The position numbers were made by a program, and so were the translations under genes. From Flabesymbios commensalis (Eukaryota; Annelida; Polychaeta; Terebellida; Flabelligeridae): a DNA stretch of 64,000 bases. Under the pieces are notes generated by a model. It did not search any database and was not told where the DNA came from. It was given only the letters and a program-made list of their open reading frames with translations. Where the stretch lies: positions 26,412,476 through 26,476,475 of the forward strand of contig OZ024907.1 in NCBI GenBank assembly GCA_964017125.1, given 5' to 3'. This document shows positions 61,270-64,000 of this stretch, piece after piece (position 1 is the stretch's first letter; each line of letters starts with the position of its first letter).

Positions 61270-62423
61270 GTGCTCATGGCGCCAATCGCAGTGTTACTAT
61301 ACAGCTAGATGAGGGGTGAAAGACCTCATTGTGTGTATACCCCTCCCCCTCCCTCAACAACGTGCTATAGTAGATATCTGCTCTGCTCACGTGACCGCTA
61401 ACAGTCAATAACAGATGTTATCGGAAATGGGACACAACCGAGACGTTGGCCCAGCATTGAAACAACACTGGATCAAAGTCACATGTTTACTGGTATGACG
61501 TTAGTATACTGGAAGGTCCAGCGATAACAGTGACCCAGATTCTGTGTGTGTTGATTGGTCAGAGAAGACCATCTCGTCCTATGATCTTCTTAAGATCTAG
61601 GTCAGCCTATCTCCTAATGTTCTTCACCACAATTGGAGCTGTGGCGTCAGAGGCATATAAACCAAGGGATAGATTTTCAAAGGCAATATATATTATTGCA
61701 AAATATTGTATCGATATCATGATAAATTTGGTCTCAAAAGTAAAACGTCTGCTAGCTTTCCCCAGTTTCAAACTCTCATTGTGGTGTTTCTTAAGATTAG
61801 ATTGGCCTAGTTTGATCCCAAGGTAGGCATTGTTCCCAGTAAAATATACTGGTTATCTACAGGGTAGAAAACAATTGCCCAACACATAGCTCAAAATTTC
61901 GTGACCCCTAACTGTCGTAAAATTGACGATGGAAATCCTAAGATATTTATGCTTATTTAGAAACAACGATTGGTGGGTCTACTGTAGGCTATGGAACGAC
62001 AGAAAACTGAACCTATGCGATTTGCCGTATTTGAGAAGATGTGAGTGATAGTCATTTGGGACACACATTATATGGACACAAAAAAAGATGGCATAAGCTC
62101 ATATTAGGCCTAAAGGCCGGATGAGCTAAAAATAGATAAAATCAAGATGGCTGCCATAGCTTTGCTTTCGGTCGCACATGAAAACGAACAATGCCTATAC
62201 ATGTAGACTCGTAGACCACGCAAAATTATTTATATCATGATTCAAGGCATTTGACTGTAAATAGAAATGATTTATTAAAATTAATGACAACGGACAATGC
62301 CAATATACTCGCAGAACCTGAAAAGCTATATATACTAGGTGAAACCGAGGGGTAAGAAGTGTTCGATCCCAAAGTTTGATACAAAAAGAAAACGTATGAC
62401 AAGTAACAAGCTGAGTAGATTTT
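61270..62423. other. Gap before AP4B1, with a hairpin-tailed repeat end
   Basis: A hairpin-family piece lies at 61440-61490. At 62090-62130 a dispersed element ends in gatggcataagctcatatta with aggccggatgagctaa, matching the tails near 15.3 and 57.0 kb. The frame at 61530-61826 has no recognised domain. Confidence 0.5.
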
Positions 62424-62429
62424 TTTATT
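62424..62429 (-). terminator. Poly(A) signal after the AP4B1 stop
   Basis: AATAAA on the minus strand, 34 bases beyond the stop codon at 62463. If used, the 3' UTR is very short. Confidence 0.6.
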
Positions 62430-62462
62430 CAAATAGAACACAGATTTCATCATCAAAATTAA

Positions 62463-63983
62463 TCAGACTAAGGTCACGTCGTCTGAAATGACAGACTTCG
62501 CTACTTGAATACCGGCTTGTAATACATTATAATAAAACGATGCCCTTTCCCTGACATCAAAGTTCTTACTCTGCAAAGACAAATCAAACACATGACTGAG
62601 AAGATTCTGACATTCGGCAGGACGTTTTATAAAAAGTTTAATAGTCGCTGTTAATAGAGCCAGTTGTACACCCGATTCCACATTCTCATTTTCATCATCA
62701 ATCATGCTTTCTAAAACATAAGGGCTGTCTTCTACAGAATCTCCATATTCTCCAATGAACCAAACCACAATACGCCTTGTTTCCTGTGTAGTGAAAACAG
62801 AAGCATTGCGAATAATGTGGTCCATAACCTGTTGCTGGCAGCAATGTTGCTTGAGGTCAAGACACTGTAGGACGTTGAGTACTTCTCCAGCAACCCATTC
62901 AAGCTGAACATCCAACAAACAAAGAAGTTTTTCTAAACAGGTTAGAAAGTGATCAGGAAACGCATCACCCAGTTTTGCAATTGCCTCTACAGCAGCTTTG
63001 CCTGCTTCTTGATTAATGTCCATGGCATACATTCCAAGCTCTTCTAAGATTTCCTTAATATTTGTCGTTGTTGTTACTGATGGAAGCAATCTGATTTTCT
63101 TTGATTTCACATATGCTGGCTCATTATATTTACAAAACAGAAATTGATAGGAATCCCCTATTATTTCATGACTGTCCAGTAACATAGTTTCTATATGGTC
63201 TAGAAGCAAACATGACCTTTCTGGGTTGTCTTGCCGAAGCAAATGGAATAATTTAGATTTACAACGACGATAAACTTCATTTTTCAAATGTGGCATATTT
63301 TTTATGAGATGAAGAAAGTATTCTAAAGTTACTAACACCAAAGAAGCATTGTTATGTGTCAAGAGATTGTCTAAAATATTCATTATATGCAAAATTTCAT
63401 CATCAGTTTTAGGAGAGTATTTTTTAAGCAATTGGATAACAAGTACTAAACCCCACTCTGTAAACGTGTCATGTCTATTTAAAAGATAGTAAGCAATATT
63501 TTTGTTGATAACAACGCCACCCTCTGGTTCCAAAATCTCTTCTAAGCTGTTCAGGCAATTTACAACTACAATGGGATCAACATCTCGTATCTGTTCATAA
63601 AGTTTATCTATCACTCCATTTGATTCAGCAATTTCCTGGTTTAAGCAAAATATTTTACTACATGCAGTGGCAGCTACACGTCTCACATAAGGACTTATAT
63701 CTTTAAGTGCTTTAATAACAGGTGGAATAATATTATCGGAAAGGCTCGGTTGTGGAAGAGAAGATAATACACGCAATGCAAGTCCTCTGACCATTGGATT
63801 GGGATCTTCACAATCTTTGACCAAGCTGTTGATAGCCAAAAGTATCAATTCTTGTTCATCTTTATGCTGTAGAACGAACCAGCATGCATGTTTTTTTATC
63901 AGCATATCACTGCTAGCCAACAATTTCACCATATGGGGAAATAAAGCATGCGTATCAGTTCCTCCACTTGTCAATAACAACAC
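62463..63983 (-). CDS. AP4B1: AP-4 complex subunit beta-1, large exon (trunk)
   Basis: AP-4 is a clathrin-independent adaptor at the trans-Golgi network that sorts cargo such as ATG9; beta-1 is one of its large subunits. This exon begins at 63983 after an acceptor (tttatctaacag) and runs without introns for about 506 codons. It covers the alpha-solenoid adaptin trunk from roughly residue 45 of the human protein. Diagnostic blocks, numbered within the exon, are SGGTDT (6-11), DPNPMVRGLALR (60-71), YVRRVA (99-104), DVDPIVVVNCL (133-143), EGGVVIN (153-159), and towards the end WFIGEYGD, RPAEC and VRERASFYY. The upstream exon(s) with the start lie right of the window. The frame stops after SDDVTLV, just past the trunk, so the hinge and C-terminal ear of vertebrate AP4B1 are absent from this transcript form. 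Either the gene is trunk-only here or further exons are spliced on in another isoform. Confidence 0.95.
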   Translation of the reverse strand: MLLLTSGGTDTHALFPHMVKLLASSDMLIKKHACWFVLQHKDEQELILLAINSLVKDCEDPNPMVRGLALRVLSSLPQPSLSDNIIPPVIKALKDISPYVRRVAATACSKIFCLNQEIAESNGVIDKLYEQIRDVDPIVVVNCLNSLEEILEPEGGVVINKNIAYYLLNRHDTFTEWGLVLVIQLLKKYSPKTDDEILHIMNILDNLLTHNNASLVLVTLEYFLHLIKNMPHLKNEVYRRCKSKLFHLLRQDNPERSCLLLDHIETMLLDSHEIIGDSYQFLFCKYNEPAYVKSKKIRLLPSVTTTTNIKEILEELGMYAMDINQEAGKAAVEAIAKLGDAFPDHFLTCLEKLLCLLDVQLEWVAGEVLNVLQCLDLKQHCCQQQVMDHIIRNASVFTTQETRRIVVWFIGEYGDSVEDSPYVLESMIDDENENVESGVQLALLTATIKLFIKRPAECQNLLSHVFDLSLQSKNFDVRERASFYYNVLQAGIQVAKSVISDDVTLV

Positions 63984-64000
63984 CTGTTAGATAAAAGCGA

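Noticed and set aside
61530-61826. 98-codon plus-strand gene
   Set aside because: No recognised domain, no splice context, and a repeat-dense setting. The opposite strand is similarly open.

Overview
This is an animal nuclear window: AT-rich, with spliced genes using GT-AG introns, AATAAA polyadenylation signals and a very high load of transposon remnants and tandem repeats. The host is probably a marine invertebrate. One host gene is a glutamate synthase, which invertebrates have and vertebrates lack. Another is an AP-4 beta subunit, a complex lost from several model invertebrates. Several repeat ends resemble families I associate with molluscs, echinoderms and other marine invertebrates. 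An echinoderm or hemichordate is possible, but I cannot fix the phylum from this sequence.

Host genes sit at the two edges. At the left edge, on the minus strand, are the first two coding exons of glutamate synthase (54-636), which runs out of the window. Divergent from it, on the plus strand, is a three-exon gene for an unrecognised 290-residue protein (3685-5789, poly(A) signal near 6022). At the right edge, on the minus strand, is one long exon of AP4B1 (62463-63983) that ends in a stop followed 34 bases later by AATAAA, before the C-terminal ear would be encoded. A short open exon-like stretch near 60.8 kb (plus) is a weak extra candidate.

The 56 kb between is repeat landscape. In order: a ~140-bp satellite array (7.2-9.4 kb) split by a hAT-like element; a broken LINE (10.6-12.1 kb) and a separate LINE-type 3' tail (12.7 kb); nested terminal-inverted-repeat (TIR) elements, the inner one filled with a 20-bp palindromic repeat (16.4-18.6 kb); a ~160-bp array (20.2-21.1 kb); a second array of the same ~140-bp satellite in opposite orientation, apparently inside a larger element (21.7-25.0 kb); a Gypsy/Ty3 LTR retrotransposon fossil with near-identical LTRs (25.4-33.45 kb); several MITEs with clear target duplications (for example 37.58-38.20 kb); a dimeric tRNA-derived SINE (40.36-40.56 kb); a 2.8-kb minisatellite of 21/63-bp hierarchy (41.7-44.5 kb); a TIR-bounded element carrying four ~370-bp repeats (45.3-49.0 kb); and a region (49.6-55.0 kb) with six copies of a palindrome, TGTCCTGGAGAGGACA, each followed by TTTAAC.

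A second family runs through the whole window: ~110-bp near-perfect hairpins with ends like CCCAGCAAACACGAGACATT.

Two themes stand out. Several elements here carry tandem arrays inside their ends, which is a plausible route by which satellites are born and moved. Short palindromic units also recur at several scales. I found no CRISPR array, rRNA operon or functional tRNA gene.
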